From Rhodocyclaceae bacterium (GTDB lineage: Bacteria; Pseudomonadota; Gammaproteobacteria; Burkholderiales; Rhodocyclaceae), in assembly GCA_013388985.1 (NCBI GenBank), contig JACAEF010000011.1:1-64000 (forward strand): a stretch of DNA of 64,000 nt, written 5' to 3'. How positions within the stretch are numbered: position 1 is the stretch's first letter; each line of letters begins with the position of its first letter. The notes under the pieces are model-generated. The model made no database searches. It had not been told where the DNA came from and was given only the letters and a program-made list of their open reading frames with translations. The position numbers were made by a program, and so were the translations under genes. This document shows positions 55,642 to 64,000 of the stretch, in pieces.

Positions 55642-56541
55642 ATGGCACTTCAGCAAACCAGCATCCCCCTGCCGGTCGGTCATGTGATCGACGGCTACCG
55701 CTTCGAGCGCCAGATATCGATGGGCGGCTTCTCGATCGTCTATCTGGCCACCGATCCGCGCGGCCAGCCGGTGGCGATCAAGGAATACCTGCCGCAGTCG
55801 CTCGCCCGGCGCACGGTAGGGTTGGTGCCCCAGGTCCGGCCCGAGCACCGCGCCGCCTACAACAGCGGCATGATGGCCTTCTACGAGGAAGGCATCGCGC
55901 TCTCCAAGCTCAATCATCCGAACGTGGTGCGCGTGCTCAATTTCCTGCGCGCCAACGACACCGTCTATCTGGTGATGGCCTATGAGCGCGGCCGCACGCT
56001 GCACGAGCACATCCGCAAGCATCCCGGCGAGCTGAGCGAGAATTTCGTCCGCGGCGTGTTCACGCGCCTGCTCTCCGGACTGCGGGAAGTGCATGCCAGC
56101 AAGCTGCTGCATCTGGACATCAAGCCTTCGAACATCTTCCTGCGCCTCGATGCCACCCCCGTGCTGATCGACTTCGGCGCCGCGCGCCAGGCGTTGCAGC
56201 AGGCGACGGGCGATCTGCGCCCGGTCTACACGCCCGGCTATGCCGCACCGGAACAGTATGAAAAAGGCGGCGAGATCGGCCCGTGGACCGATGTCTATGC
56301 CGTCGGCGCCAGCATGTATGCCTGTCTCGCGGCCGCCGCGCCGCAGCCCGCCGACCTGCGTCTCGCCGAGGACAAGCTGGTGCCGGCGAGTCAGCGCTGG
56401 GCCGGCCGCTATTCGCCGCAGCTGCTCGACACCATCGACCAGTGCCTGCGCCTCGACCCGCTCGCCCGGCCGCAAAGCGCCTTCTCGTTGCAGCGCCTGC
56501 TGGTCGCTCCTTACGCCACCCCCCTGGAGTCATCCCCATGA
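55642..56541 (+). CDS. Serine/threonine protein kinase (Hanks type)
   Basis: 299-aa soluble kinase: Gly-rich loop [10 protein letters not shown], lysine VAIKEYLP, catalytic [11 protein letters not shown] (D plus N), DFG in LIDFGAARQ and the activation-segment end PGYAAPEQY. It has no membrane helix or sensor domain. Related kinases occur in front of rph in many betaproteobacteria, often beside a PP2C phosphatase; here no phosphatase gene is adjacent. ATGA overlap with rph. Confidence 0.9.
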   Translation: MALQQTSIPLPVGHVIDGYRFERQISMGGFSIVYLATDPRGQPVAIKEYLPQSLARRTVGLVPQVRPEHRAAYNSGMMAFYEEGIALSKLNHPNVVRVLNFLRANDTVYLVMAYERGRTLHEHIRKHPGELSENFVRGVFTRLLSGLREVHASKLLHLDIKPSNIFLRLDATPVLIDFGAARQALQQATGDLRPVYTPGYAAPEQYEKGGEIGPWTDVYAVGASMYACLAAAAPQPADLRLAEDKLVPASQRWAGRYSPQLLDTIDQCLRLDPLARPQSAFSLQRLLVAPYATPLESSP

Positions 56542-57263
56542 CGACGAGACCCGACGGCCGCGCGCCCGATGCGCTGCGCCCGCTTCGCATCACCCGCCAT
56601 TACACGCGCCATGCCGAAGGTAGCGTGCTGATCGAATTCGGCCATACCAAGGTCATCTGCACCGCCAGCGTCGAGGAGAAGGTGCCGCCTTTCCTGAAAG
56701 GCAAGGGCCAAGGCTGGGTCACCGCCGAATACGGCATGCTGCCGCGCTCGACGCACACGCGCACCGAGCGCGAGGCCGCACGCGGCAAGCAGTCCGGCCG
56801 CACGCAGGAAATCCAGCGCCTGATCGGCCGCAGCTTGCGCGCCGTCACCGATCTCGTCGGCTTGGGCGAACGGCAGGTGACGCTCGATTGCGACGTGATC
56901 CAGGCCGACGGCGGCACGCGCTGCGCCTCGATCAGCGGCGCCTGCGTCGCGCTCTACGATGCGCTGGCCGGCCTCGTCGCCAAGGGCCTGCTCGCCACAC
57001 ACCCGATAAAGGATTTCGTCGCCGCCGTCTCGGTCGGCATCGTCGGCGGCGTGCCCGTCCTCGATCTCGACTACGCCGAGGATTCGAACTGCGACACCGA
57101 CATGAACGTCGTGATGACCGGCACGGGCGGCATGATCGAATTGCAGGGCACCGCCGAGGGCGCGCCCTTCACGCGCGCCGAACTCGACACGCTGCTCGCG
57201 CTGGCCGGCAAAGGCATCCGTGAAATCATCGCGGCGCAGAAGGCCGCACTGGAGCTGCCATGA
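56538..57263 (+). CDS. rph: Ribonuclease PH
   Basis: 241-aa phosphorolytic exoribonuclease that trims tRNA 3' ends. [49 protein letters not shown] and [17 protein letters not shown] are family signatures. Overlaps rdgB start (ATGA). Confidence 0.96.
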   Translation: MTTRPDGRAPDALRPLRITRHYTRHAEGSVLIEFGHTKVICTASVEEKVPPFLKGKGQGWVTAEYGMLPRSTHTRTEREAARGKQSGRTQEIQRLIGRSLRAVTDLVGLGERQVTLDCDVIQADGGTRCASISGACVALYDALAGLVAKGLLATHPIKDFVAAVSVGIVGGVPVLDLDYAEDSNCDTDMNVVMTGTGGMIELQGTAEGAPFTRAELDTLLALAGKGIREIIAAQKAALELP

Positions 57264-57850
57264 AACAGATCGTCCTCGCCTCGAACAACCCCGGCAAGCT
57301 GCGCGAATTCGGCCAGATGCTCGCCACCCTCGACATCGAGGTGCTGCCGCAGGCGCAGTTCGACATCCCGGAAGCCGAAGAGCCGCACATCACCTTCGTC
57401 GAGAACGCGCTCGCCAAGGCTCGCCACGCGGCGAAGCTCACGGGGCTACCGGCGCTCGCAGACGATTCGGGCATCTGCGTCAAGGCCCTGGGCGGCGCGC
57501 CGGGTGTCTATTCGGCGCGCTATGCCGGCGAGCCGAAATCCGACGAGCGCAACAACCAAAAACTCATTGCCGAACTCGCCGGCAAGACGGATCGCCGCGC
57601 GCACTACGTCGCCCTACTCGTCTTCGTCCATCACGCCGAGGATCCGCAGCCGATCATCTGCGAGGGCGAATGGCATGGCGAGATCATCGACACGCCAAGG
57701 GGCGAGAACGGCTTCGGCTACGACCCCTATTTCCTCGTGCCCGAGCTCGGGCGCACCGCCGCCGAGCTGTCGGCCGACGAAAAGAATGCCCGCTCCCATC
57801 GCGGCAAGGCGTTGCGGCAGCTGATCGAACGGCTCAAGCTCGACGCTTGA
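57260..57850 (+). CDS. rdgB: Non-canonical purine NTP pyrophosphatase (RdgB/HAM1)
   Basis: 196 aa, hydrolyses ITP/XTP/d[16 protein letters not shown] at the N-terminus, [33 protein letters not shown] and [10 protein letters not shown]. The stop codon lies in the left arm of family A copy 5. Confidence 0.95.
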   Translation: MKQIVLASNNPGKLREFGQMLATLDIEVLPQAQFDIPEAEEPHITFVENALAKARHAAKLTGLPALADDSGICVKALGGAPGVYSARYAGEPKSDERNNQKLIAELAGKTDRRAHYVALLVFVHHAEDPQPIICEGEWHGEIIDTPRGENGFGYDPYFLVPELGRTAAELSADEKNARSHRGKALRQLIERLKLDA

Positions 57851-57971
57851 GAATTCTGCTGCGCTTGTTGATTCTGCGTTACTCGCTCGCTCAAGGCTGC
57901 GCCTATCTTCACGATATGTCTTGCCTTTCGCTCGCTCGCGCCTTGCCTCAACTACGCTCGCCACGAATTCT
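57849..57971 (+). repeat. Family A element, copy 5 (rdgB-hemW)
   Basis: Arms GAGAATTC (57849-57856) and GAATTCTC (57964-57971) are perfect. The 107-bp core starts TGCTGCGC and has the inner hairpin TATC-TTCAC-GATA with second stem AAGGC/GCCTT. It fills the rdgB-hemW gap, oriented with both genes, and ends eight bases before the hemW ATG. The core is the most diverged of the five. Confidence 0.75.
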
Positions 57972-57978
57972 CGGCTGA

Positions 57979-59241
57979 ATGACACGTCATTCGATTCCAG
58001 TTCTTGCCGTCCCGCCAGCGCCGACTCTCAATCCGCCGCCGCTCTCGCTCTACGTGCATTGGCCGTGGTGCGTGCGGAAGTGCCCTTACTGCGATTTCAA
58101 TTCGCACGAAAGCAGCCCGCAGGAAGCGGCCTATCTCGATGCGCTGATCGCCGACCTCGAAGCCGCGTTGCCCCTGATCTGGGGCCGGCCGGTCGTCTCG
58201 GTGTTCATCGGCGGCGGCACACCGAGTCTGATGGCCGGCGAAACGGTCGAAGCGCTGCTCTCGGCGATCCGCGCACGGGTACGCCTGCTGCCCGGTGCGG
58301 AGATCACGCTCGAAGCGAATCCCGGCACGGTCGAGGCAGCGCGCTTTGCGGCCTACCGCGACGCCGGCGTCAATCGTCTCTCCCTGGGCATCCAGAGCTT
58401 CGACGACGCCAAGCTCGCGGCCCTCGGCCGCATCCACTCTGGGCTAGAGGCACGGCGCGCGATCGAGACCGCCCAGCGCCACTTCGAACGCGTCAACCTC
58501 GACCTGATGGTGGCGCTGCCGGAACAGTCGCTTGCCGATGCGCGCCGCGACATCGACACCGCGATCGCCAGCGGCGTCTCGCACATTTCCGCCTATCACC
58601 TGACGCTGGAGCCGAACACGCCGTTCCATCACGCGCCGCCGCCGCTGCCGGACGAGGACCTCGCCGCCGACATGCTGGAGATGGTCGAAGCGGAACTCGT
58701 TTCCGCCGGCTTCGAACATTATGAAACCTCAGCCTACGCCAAGCCCGGCGAAGCATGCCGCCACAACCTCAACTACTGGACCTTCGGAGACTATCTCGGT
58801 ATCGGCGCCGGCGCTCATTCAAAGCTTTCCGACCACGCCGGTATTCAGCGCGAGGCGCGGCCGCGCCATCCGAAGGACTATCTGGCCGACCCCATCACGC
58901 GCCGCTGGCAGCCGGTGGCGCCGGAGGATCTGCCGGGCGAGTTCATGATGAACGCGCTGCGGCTGACCCAAGGCGTGCCGCTCGCGCTGTTTACCGAGCG
59001 CACCGGACTGCCGCTCGAAGCGATCGAAAAGTCGGCGCTGCCCGTGTTGAGGAATCCGGAGGCTTGGCCACCTACTTTCGTGAAGGCTAATGTGAGCAAC
59101 GCGAACGTTATGCCGGAACAAAAGTCGGCGCTGGCGGGACGGCACCAGGGGCTGCTGGAGATCGTCGACGACCGCCTGAAACCGACACCCTTGGGCCGGC
59201 GCTTCCTCAACCGGCTGATCATGCTGTTTCTTTCCGCGTAA
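57979..59241 (+). CDS. hemW: HemW-like radical SAM protein (haem chaperone)
   Basis: 420 aa, longer than usual. The radical SAM motif [13 protein letters not shown] is intact, with [10 protein letters not shown] and the HemW C-terminal domain ([13 protein letters not shown] ... [13 protein letters not shown]). Two foreign stretches are visible. One is near the N-terminus, where a family B repeat encodes AVPPAPTL (58004-58030). The other is about 25 residues near the C-terminus (59088-59148) made of family C then family B repeats and interrupting the last helical domain. No Shine-Dalgarno precedes ATG 57979, which lies just after family A copy 5. The 3' end overlaps the convergent trmB by 23 bp. 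Confidence 0.88.
   Translation: MTRHSIPVLAVPPAPTLNPPPLSLYVHWPWCVRKCPYCDFNSHESSPQEAAYLDALIADLEAALPLIWGRPVVSVFIGGGTPSLMAGETVEALLSAIRARVRLLPGAEITLEANPGTVEAARFAAYRDAGVNRLSLGIQSFDDAKLAALGRIHSGLEARRAIETAQRHFERVNLDLMVALPEQSLADARRDIDTAIASGVSHISAYHLTLEPNTPFHHAPPPLPDEDLAADMLEMVEAELVSAGFEHYETSAYAKPGEACRHNLNYWTFGDYLGIGAGAHSKLSDHAGIQREARPRHPKDYLADPITRRWQPVAPEDLPGEFMMNALRLTQGVPLALFTERTGLPLEAIEKSALPVLRNPEAWPPTFVKANVSNANVMPEQKSALAGRHQGLLEIVDDRLKPTPLGRRFLNRLIMLFLSA
58004..58030 (-). repeat. Family B repeat, in frame at the hemW N-terminus
   Basis: Antisense to the gene; read as AVPPAPTL before the conserved [12 protein letters not shown], the same frame as in napG and the oxidoreductase gene. Confidence 0.8.
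59088..59148 (+). repeat. Family C plus family B composite insertion in hemW
   Basis: Family C hairpin segment (59088-59112, GGCTAATGTGAGCAACGCG and on, like 39354-39379) followed six bases later by a forward family B repeat (59119-59145). In frame, they encode KANVSNANV and KSALAGRH, with the B part in a different frame from other in-gene copies. Confidence 0.75.
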
Positions 59242-59926
59242 ACAGCACGTCCCAGACGCCGTGGCCGAGCTTCAGGCCGCGCGTCTCGAACTTGGTCTGT
59301 GGCCGCCAGTCCGGGCGCGGCGCGAAGCCTTGCGCGGTGTTTTCGAGCAGCGGCTCGGCGCTCAAGACGTCGAGCATCTGAACCGCGTATTCTTCCCAGT
59401 CCGTCGCGCAATGGAGATACCCACCCGCCGTCAGACGCAGCGCGAGCGCGTGCACGAAAGGCGGCTGGATCAGGCGCCGCTTGTGGTGGCGCTTCTTCGG
59501 CCAGGGATCGGGAAAGTAGATGTGGATGCCGGCAAGCGACCCGGGCGGGATCATGTCGCGCACGACTTCCACGGCGTCGTGCTGGATCACCCGCAGGTTG
59601 GAGAGATTGCGCGTGGCGATTTCCTTCAAAAGGCTGCCGACGCCGGGGGTGTGCACCTCGATGCCGAGGTAATCATTCCCGGGATGCGCAGCGGCGATCG
59701 CCGCGGTCGTCTCGCCCATGCCGCAGCCGATTTCGAGGAAAACAGGGGCGCGACGCCCGAACACGGCGGCGAAATCGAGTGGCTCCGCGGCATAGGGGAG
59801 CCCCCAGCGCGGCATGCCTTCGTCGTAGTAACGCTGCTGCGCGTTCGAGACGCGGCCCTGACGCAGCACGAAGCTGCGGATGTGCGTCTGCCGCGGTGCG
59901 GTCTCATTGCTGTGAGGCGGCTGCAT
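59219..59926 (-). CDS. trmB: tRNA (guanine-N7-)-methyltransferase
   Basis: 235 aa, makes m7G46 in tRNA. SAM site [14 protein letters not shown], then [30 protein letters not shown] and [16 protein letters not shown]. Overlaps its upstream gene by 23 bp and the convergent hemW by 23 bp. Confidence 0.95.
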   Translation of the reverse strand: MQPPHSNETAPRQTHIRSFVLRQGRVSNAQQRYYDEGMPRWGLPYAAEPLDFAAVFGRRAPVFLEIGCGMGETTAAIAAAHPGNDYLGIEVHTPGVGSLLKEIATRNLSNLRVIQHDAVEVVRDMIPPGSLAGIHIYFPDPWPKKRHHKRRLIQPPFVHALALRLTAGGYLHCATDWEEYAVQMLDVLSAEPLLENTAQGFAPRPDWRPQTKFETRGLKLGHGVWDVLFTRKETA

Positions 59927-60374
59927 GGGTCATTCCGAGTTGCGTGGCGAAATCGTAGGCGGGGCGGGAGAGCGCCGCGGGCAGCGTCGCGCAGGCTTCT
60001 TCCAGGCTGACCGTGCCAAGCGCGGGGTAGATGGTTTCCTTGAGCCCCAGCACGCGCGCAATGTCCTGCCAGCCGGCGCGCGATGCCTGCACGCCGAAAT
60101 GATGCTCGGCGAGCGCAACGCGGATGGCCTCGATCGCCGGTGCCTGCGCGGCATGCCACGCCTCATAGGCACGCTGCACCGCCGCGGCGTTCTCGTTCTT
60201 GTCCAGGCAGGCGGAGAGCAGCAGATGCACGCCATGGGCGAGGCCGAAGAGGCGCTGACGCAAAAGCACATCAGTATCCTCGACGGCGTAACCGAACCTG
60301 ACCGGCGTCGGTGCGGCCTCCTGGGCCACAACCGGCAGTGCAACGAAGAGCCCCGCCCAGAGCCAGCGTTTCAC
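59904..60374 (-). CDS. Exported protein of unknown function (156 aa)
   Basis: A signal peptide ([14 protein letters not shown]) precedes an Ala-rich, helical, otherwise unrecognised periplasmic domain with one cysteine pair ([12 protein letters not shown] and EEACATLP). GTG 60374 overlaps the thiG stop (GTGA). Its placement between thiG and trmB and the tight overlaps suggest a real gene; function unknown. Confidence 0.72.
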   Translation of the reverse strand: MKRWLWAGLFVALPVVAQEAAPTPVRFGYAVEDTDVLLRQRLFGLAHGVHLLLSACLDKNENAAAVQRAYEAWHAAQAPAIEAIRVALAEHHFGVQASRAGWQDIARVLGLKETIYPALGTVSLEEACATLPAALSRPAYDFATQLGMTHAAASQQ

Positions 60375-61159
60375 TTGCTGCCGATCATCCCAGTCATCGG
60401 CGAGCTCGGGCTCGCGCTGTAGAACTTTTTCGGCATGCGCCCGGCCAGATAAGCCTCGCGGCCGGCCTCGACGGCCTTCTTCATCGCGCCGGCCATCAAC
60501 ACCGGGTCTTTCGCGCCGGCGATCGCCGTGTTCATCAGCACGCCGTCGCAGCCGAGCTCCATTGCGATCGCCGCGTCCGACGCGGTGCCGACGCCGGCGT
60601 CGACCAGCACCGGCACCGTCGCCTTCTCGATGATGAGCCGGAGGTTCCACGGATTCAAAATGCCCATGCCGGAACCGATCAGCGAGGCGAGCGGCATCAC
60701 CGCGACGCAGCCGATGCCTTCGAGGAGCTTCGCCTGGATCGGGTCGTCCGAACAATAGACCATCACCTGGAAGCCTTCCTTGACGAGCACCTCGGCGGCT
60801 TTGAGCGTTTCCGGCATGTTGGGGAACAGCGTGTCCTTGTCGCCCAGCACTTCGAGCTTGACGAGACTGTGGCCGTCCAGCAGCTCGCGCGCCAGGCGCA
60901 GCGTGCGGATCGCCTCGTCGGCGGTGAAGCAGCCGGCGGTGTTGGGTAGATAGGTGTATTTCGAGGGCGGCAGCGCGTCGAGCAGCGAGGGCTGCTTCGG
61001 GTCCTGGCCGATGTTGGTGCGGCGGATCGCCACGGTGACGATCTCGGCGCCGGAAGCCTCGACCGCGCGGCGGGTTTCGTCGAAATCCTTGTATTTGCCA
61101 GTGCCGACCAGAAGGCGCGAACGGTAGGCTTGGCCGGCGATGATGAGGGCGTCTTCCAT
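60371..61159 (-). CDS. thiG: Thiazole synthase ThiG
   Basis: 262 aa, forms the thiazole ring of thiamine from deoxyxylulose phosphate, ThiS-thiocarboxylate and dehydroglycine. [39 protein letters not shown] and [19 protein letters not shown] start it at ATG 61159, which has AAGGA six bases upstream. ThiS precedes it by 17 bp. Confidence 0.95.
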   Translation of the reverse strand: MEDALIIAGQAYRSRLLVGTGKYKDFDETRRAVEASGAEIVTVAIRRTNIGQDPKQPSLLDALPPSKYTYLPNTAGCFTADEAIRTLRLARELLDGHSLVKLEVLGDKDTLFPNMPETLKAAEVLVKEGFQVMVYCSDDPIQAKLLEGIGCVAVMPLASLIGSGMGILNPWNLRLIIEKATVPVLVDAGVGTASDAAIAMELGCDGVLMNTAIAGAKDPVLMAGAMKKAVEAGREAYLAGRMPKKFYSASPSSPMTGMIGSK

Positions 61160-61176
61160 GGGGGTTCCTTTCACGT

Positions 61177-61380
61177 TCAGCCGCCGCCGACGGCGACGAC
61201 GATCTCGAGCGTATCGCCCGACTCGATAGGCGTTTCGGCATGCCGGCTCTTCGGCACGATTTCACCGTTTCTTTCCACCGCGACGCGTTTGCCGAGCAGG
61301 CCTTCCAGTTCGAGCAGACGAGCGACGGTCAGCGGCGCCGGGAAGCGCCGCGCTTCGCCATTGAGCACGATCTCGATCAT
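61177..61380 (-). CDS. thiS: Sulfur carrier protein ThiS
   Basis: 67-aa ubiquitin-like protein ending in AVGGG, so a terminal Gly-Gly is present for adenylation and thiocarboxylation. [19 protein letters not shown] is the typical start. ATG 61380 is preferred over 61389. Confidence 0.92.
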   Translation of the reverse strand: MIEIVLNGEARRFPAPLTVARLLELEGLLGKRVAVERNGEIVPKSRHAETPIESGDTLEIVVAVGGG

Positions 61381-61450
61381 GGGACGCATTCTACTGGAAG
61401 GGCATGTACCGAGGCATGCGGGATCGCGCGGTTTGCGTCATACTATGCGC

Positions 61451-62746
61451 ATGTCTTCGGTGCTGCCCCTTTCCTCCTCCGCCGGCTTCCTGGAGCGGCT
61501 GCGCAATGCCGGCGTCGAACCCGGCGACAGTCCGGAACTCGCGCTCAACAAGCAGCTGCTGTTCTTCGCCACCGGGCTGGTGAGCATCACCTCGATGCTC
61601 TGGCTGGCGATCTACTGGAGCCTCGGCCCGCAGTTTCCGGTGACGCTGCCCTATCTGTTCCAGCTCACCCTGGCCGGCAACCTGCTGCTCTACGTCCATT
61701 CCCGCAATTTCGATTTCTTCCGCTTCTCCCAGCTCACGCTGTTCCTCTTCGCGCCGTTCGCGATGCAGTGGAGTATCGGCAACTTCATCTCCGGCAGCGG
61801 CATCATCCTCTGGGGGCTTTTGGCGCCCTTCGGCGCGATCCTGTTCTACGGCGTGCGCGAGTCGATCGTCTGGTTTTTCGCCTGGGTGCTGTTCACCGCG
61901 CTGACCGGGCTGTTCGACTTCCTGCTCGTCGATGTTTACACGCCGCAGAGGCTGGCCATTCCGCTGCGCACCAGCATGGTGTTCTTCGCGCTCAACTTCA
62001 TCGCCGTCGCCAGCATCATCTACGTTCTGCTGCGCTATTCGATCCAGGAAAAACGCAAGATCCAGGAACGCCTCGAAGAAGCCCACCGCCAGCTGCTCGA
62101 AGCGCAATACCGCTCCGAGAAACTCCTGCTCAACATCCTGCCCGCGCCGGTGGCCGAGCGCCTGAAACACGGCGAGGCAAACATCGCCGACGGCTTCCCC
62201 GACGCGACGGTGATGTTCGCGGATCTGGTCGATTTCACGCGCATCGCCTCGAACATGCCTCCCGAGCAGGTGTTCGGCATGCTCAACGGCATCTTCTCCG
62301 CATTCGACGACCTGTGCGAACGCTACGGCCTGGAAAAGATCAAGACGATCGGCGACGCCTACATGGCGGCGGGCGGTCTTACCCATACGGTGGACGACCC
62401 GGCCGGTGCCTGCGCCGATTTCGCCCTGGCGATGCAAACCCTCCTGCGCCATGACGGACGCATCAACTCTGCCCACATGGGGCTGCGCATCGGCATCAGC
62501 AGCGGCCCCGTCGTCGCCGGCGTGGTCGGCAAGCACAAGTTCATCTACGACGTCTGGGGCGACCGCGTCAACCTGGCCAGCCGCATCACCGACGAGGCTC
62601 CGCCCGGAACCATCTGCTGCGACACCGCCACCTTCGAGCACCTCGCCGACCGTTACGATTTCGAGGGTCCAATCCAGCTCAACCTGAAAGGCAAGGGCGA
62701 AGTGGCGGTCTATCGCCTGATCGGGCGCAAGACCTCATCCGCCTGA
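61451..62746 (+). CDS. Membrane-bound adenylate/guanylate cyclase (class III)
   Basis: 431 aa. Six hydrophobic helices (about residues 30-200), a short coiled-coil linker (EKRKIQERLEEAHRQLLEAQ) and a class III catalytic domain: metal motif MFADLVDFTRI, GDAYMAAGGL, and the substrate-pairing region VGKHKFIYDVWGDRVNLASR. The Lys and Asp in KFIYDVWG are the pattern for ATP selection. Its 3' end overlaps the convergent histidine kinase gene by 12 bp. Confidence 0.9.
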   Translation: MSSVLPLSSSAGFLERLRNAGVEPGDSPELALNKQLLFFATGLVSITSMLWLAIYWSLGPQFPVTLPYLFQLTLAGNLLLYVHSRNFDFFRFSQLTLFLFAPFAMQWSIGNFISGSGIILWGLLAPFGAILFYGVRESIVWFFAWVLFTALTGLFDFLLVDVYTPQRLAIPLRTSMVFFALNFIAVASIIYVLLRYSIQEKRKIQERLEEAHRQLLEAQYRSEKLLLNILPAPVAERLKHGEANIADGFPDATVMFADLVDFTRIASNMPPEQVFGMLNGIFSAFDDLCERYGLEKIKTIGDAYMAAGGLTHTVDDPAGACADFALAMQTLLRHDGRINSAHMGLRIGISSGPVVAGVVGKHKFIYDVWGDRVNLASRITDEAPPGTICCDTATFEHLADRYDFEGPIQLNLKGKGEVAVYRLIGRKTSSA

Positions 62747-64000
62747 AACCGGCTCGAGCCGGAAACAGACGCAGCCCTCCCGGTTCGTCGCCAGGCGCAA
62801 GCGGTAGCCTGCCTGTTCCGCCTGACGCGCGCACTGGTAGAGACCGATACCCAAACCATCTTCCGACGCCACGCGCTCGTGCAGCAGCCGCTCTGCCAGG
62901 GCGGCCGGAATTGCCGTGCCGTCATCGCAGACTTCGAGGATCGCCCCCTCGGTCAGGCAGGTCAGACGTACCATCGCCCCGATCCCCGGCTGACGGCGCC
63001 GCTTCGCGGCGACGTTTTGCAGCAGGTTTTCGACGACGCTGGAAAACAGCGCCGGCGCCTCCAAACGGCATGCCGCGATGTCGCCTTCGCCGCTGATGTG
63101 GGTCGCGGCATCCGCGTAGCGTTTTTCCAGCGAGGCGAGCCATTCCGCGGCCGTCTGCGGCCGTTCGGCCGGCTGCAGCTGCTTCCCCGGTTCGACCAGC
63201 TTGTTCAGCGTCTGGCGCAGGCGGGCAGAGATTTCGGGCAGCTGACGCCGCAACAATTCGCCAAAGCGCGGCGAGGACGACGTTCCCGCCTCGTTGGCCG
63301 CGACGCAGAGGGTATCGAGCGATTGCAGCAGGTTCTTCACGTCGTGCGTCAGGCGCGCCCCGGTTTCATGGATCGCCTCGATGTAGGAGAGCCGCTGCAG
63401 CTCGCGGGCGCGCCACTTGCCCAAATAGAACTCGGCCAGCAGGCGCACGATCAGATCATGATGCCAGCGCAATGCGGGACTGGGTTCGCTGCGCGTGACC
63501 AGTTCGACCGTCAGGCCGCCATGCGCATAGCGGGTGCGATGCCCATGTGGTTCGCCGAACTCGCCACTGGCAGCCGCCAGCGCCCAGCGTCCGCCGCGCA
63601 CGCCAGGCAGCCGCCGCGGCAACTCTTCGCAGGCGCGGGCGAGAAACCGCTCGGGGTCCTCTTCATGGCGGCTTTGCTCGGCCAGCGATTGCAACCACTC
63701 CTCGATGGGCAGGCCGAGCGAGGTCACATGCTGGGCGACTGCGGTGCCGAGCCCGACGAAGCCGGCGCGCGGATTCCAGATCAGGGCGAGCATCAGCAAA
63801 AGCCCGGCGACCACGCCGAGCGTGATCAGGATCGCTTCGAGGTAGCCGATCCGGTAGAGCAGCGAGAAGCTCAGGCTGCCCAGCACCAGCACGGCCAACA
63901 GCAGCACGATGAACATGCCGTAGATGAAATCGACGATCTCGGCGCGTTCGTCGAGCGCTTCCTGACGCACCGGCAGGAGCGCCATGAAAATCAGGATCAG
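62735..64000 (-). CDS. Sensor histidine kinase (5' end beyond window)
   Basis: The 422 visible codons start in a membrane helix at the window edge (LILIFMALL), followed by two more helices (about the next 70 residues), a soluble GAF-like stretch, an H-box variant LTHDVKNLLQSLDTL, and an ATPase domain with N-box VVENLLQNVA, G1 VCDDGTAI and G2 DGLGIGLYQ. The open frame runs past the window edge, so the true start is outside; the internal ATG is not a reliable start. No response regulator is visible here. The degenerate H-box resembles PrsK-type kinases, but that is tentative. Confidence 0.82.
   Translation of the reverse strand: MILIFMALLPVRQEALDERAEIVDFIYGMFIVLLLAVLVLGSLSFSLLYRIGYLEAILITLGVVAGLLLMLALIWNPRAGFVGLGTAVAQHVTSLGLPIEEWLQSLAEQSRHEEDPERFLARACEELPRRLPGVRGGRWALAAASGEFGEPHGHRTRYAHGGLTVELVTRSEPSPALRWHHDLIVRLLAEFYLGKWRARELQRLSYIEAIHETGARLTHDVKNLLQSLDTLCVAANEAGTSSSPRFGELLRRQLPEISARLRQTLNKLVEPGKQLQPAERPQTAAEWLASLEKRYADAATHISGEGDIAACRLEAPALFSSVVENLLQNVAAKRRRQPGIGAMVRLTCLTEGAILEVCDDGTAIPAALAERLLHERVASEDGLGIGLYQCARQAEQAGYRLRLATNREGCVCFRLEPVSGG

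Noticed and set aside
62735-63985. Taking the internal ATG at 63985 as the true start of the histidine kinase.
   Set aside because: The open frame and a membrane helix continue upstream to the window edge, so the gene is truncated by the window.

Overview
The window is a gene-dense (few gaps, many ATGA/GTGA stop-start overlaps), high-GC chromosomal segment. The gene set fits a facultatively anaerobic, nitrate-respiring betaproteobacterium: periplasmic nitrate reductase, complete system I cytochrome c maturation, Rnf plus a 2-oxoacid:ferredoxin oxidoreductase, a DUF3460 protein, the rpoZ-gmk-yicC-kinase-rph-rdgB-hemW order, and gpmA-envC-ctpA facing rhodanese-grxC-secB-gpsA. A Rhodocyclales/Sterolibacteriaceae-like relative is my best guess; I cannot name a genus from sequence alone. 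I saw no rRNA, tRNA, CRISPR array, prophage or complete insertion sequence.

Layout. 1-1742: end of a TRAP transporter (dctM cut by the window edge, dctQ). 1991-6366: a histidine phosphatase, glyA, nrdR and ribD, meeting a MoeB/ThiF-like protein. 6363-10266: a leftward cell-envelope and glycolysis block (unknown 154-aa protein, ctpA, envC, gpmA). 10398-13527: a persulfide-sensor-like ArsR regulator, rhodanese, glutaredoxin, secB, an SH3 protein and gpsA. 13617-18622: trmL and a small MSHA-type pilus locus (mshE, mshG, a pseudopilin, two pilins). 18648-19840: three tandem DUF1640-type genes, each with its own terminator and REP-like repeat. 19919-25473: MacAB-type efflux, a CYTH-CHAD protein and sixA. 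25474-36097: a leftward rnfB-(2-oxoacid:ferredoxin oxidoreductase)-rnfCDGEA operon ending in a small Cys-rich protein resembling NqrM. 36685-43683: ccmABCDEFGHI. 43700-50785: hpt, napF, and the leftward napDAGHB-cytochrome-napC operon behind an FNR/DNR-type box. 51042-54010: spoT, rpoZ and neighbours. 54027-57850: gmk, yicC, a Ser/Thr kinase, rph, rdgB. 57979-64000: hemW, trmB, thiSG, an adenylate cyclase and a histidine kinase cut by the window edge.

How the genes work together. Pyruvate or another 2-oxoacid can be oxidised by the giant oxidoreductase to reduced ferredoxin, which Rnf couples to NAD+ and ion translocation, or the reverse. The Ccm genes make the c-type cytochromes used by Nap (NapB, NapC and an extra monohaem cytochrome).

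The most unusual content is repetitive DNA. Family A is an element of about 140 bp in five copies. Its core of about 109 bp is conserved, its two end arms are unique to each locus but complementary to each other, and it contains internal hairpins with compensatory changes. A sixth locus in ccmE has the same arm architecture and an accompanying duplication of the gene's 3' end. Family B is a repeat of about 25 bp (core GGCGCTGGCGGGACGGCAC) in about 13 copies. Many are fused in frame into conserved proteins (RibD, RnfG, the oxidoreductase, CcmI, NapG, HemW, a pseudopilin), in one preferred reading frame per orientation, much like Rickettsia palindromic elements. These families look like active or recently active genome remodelling elements.
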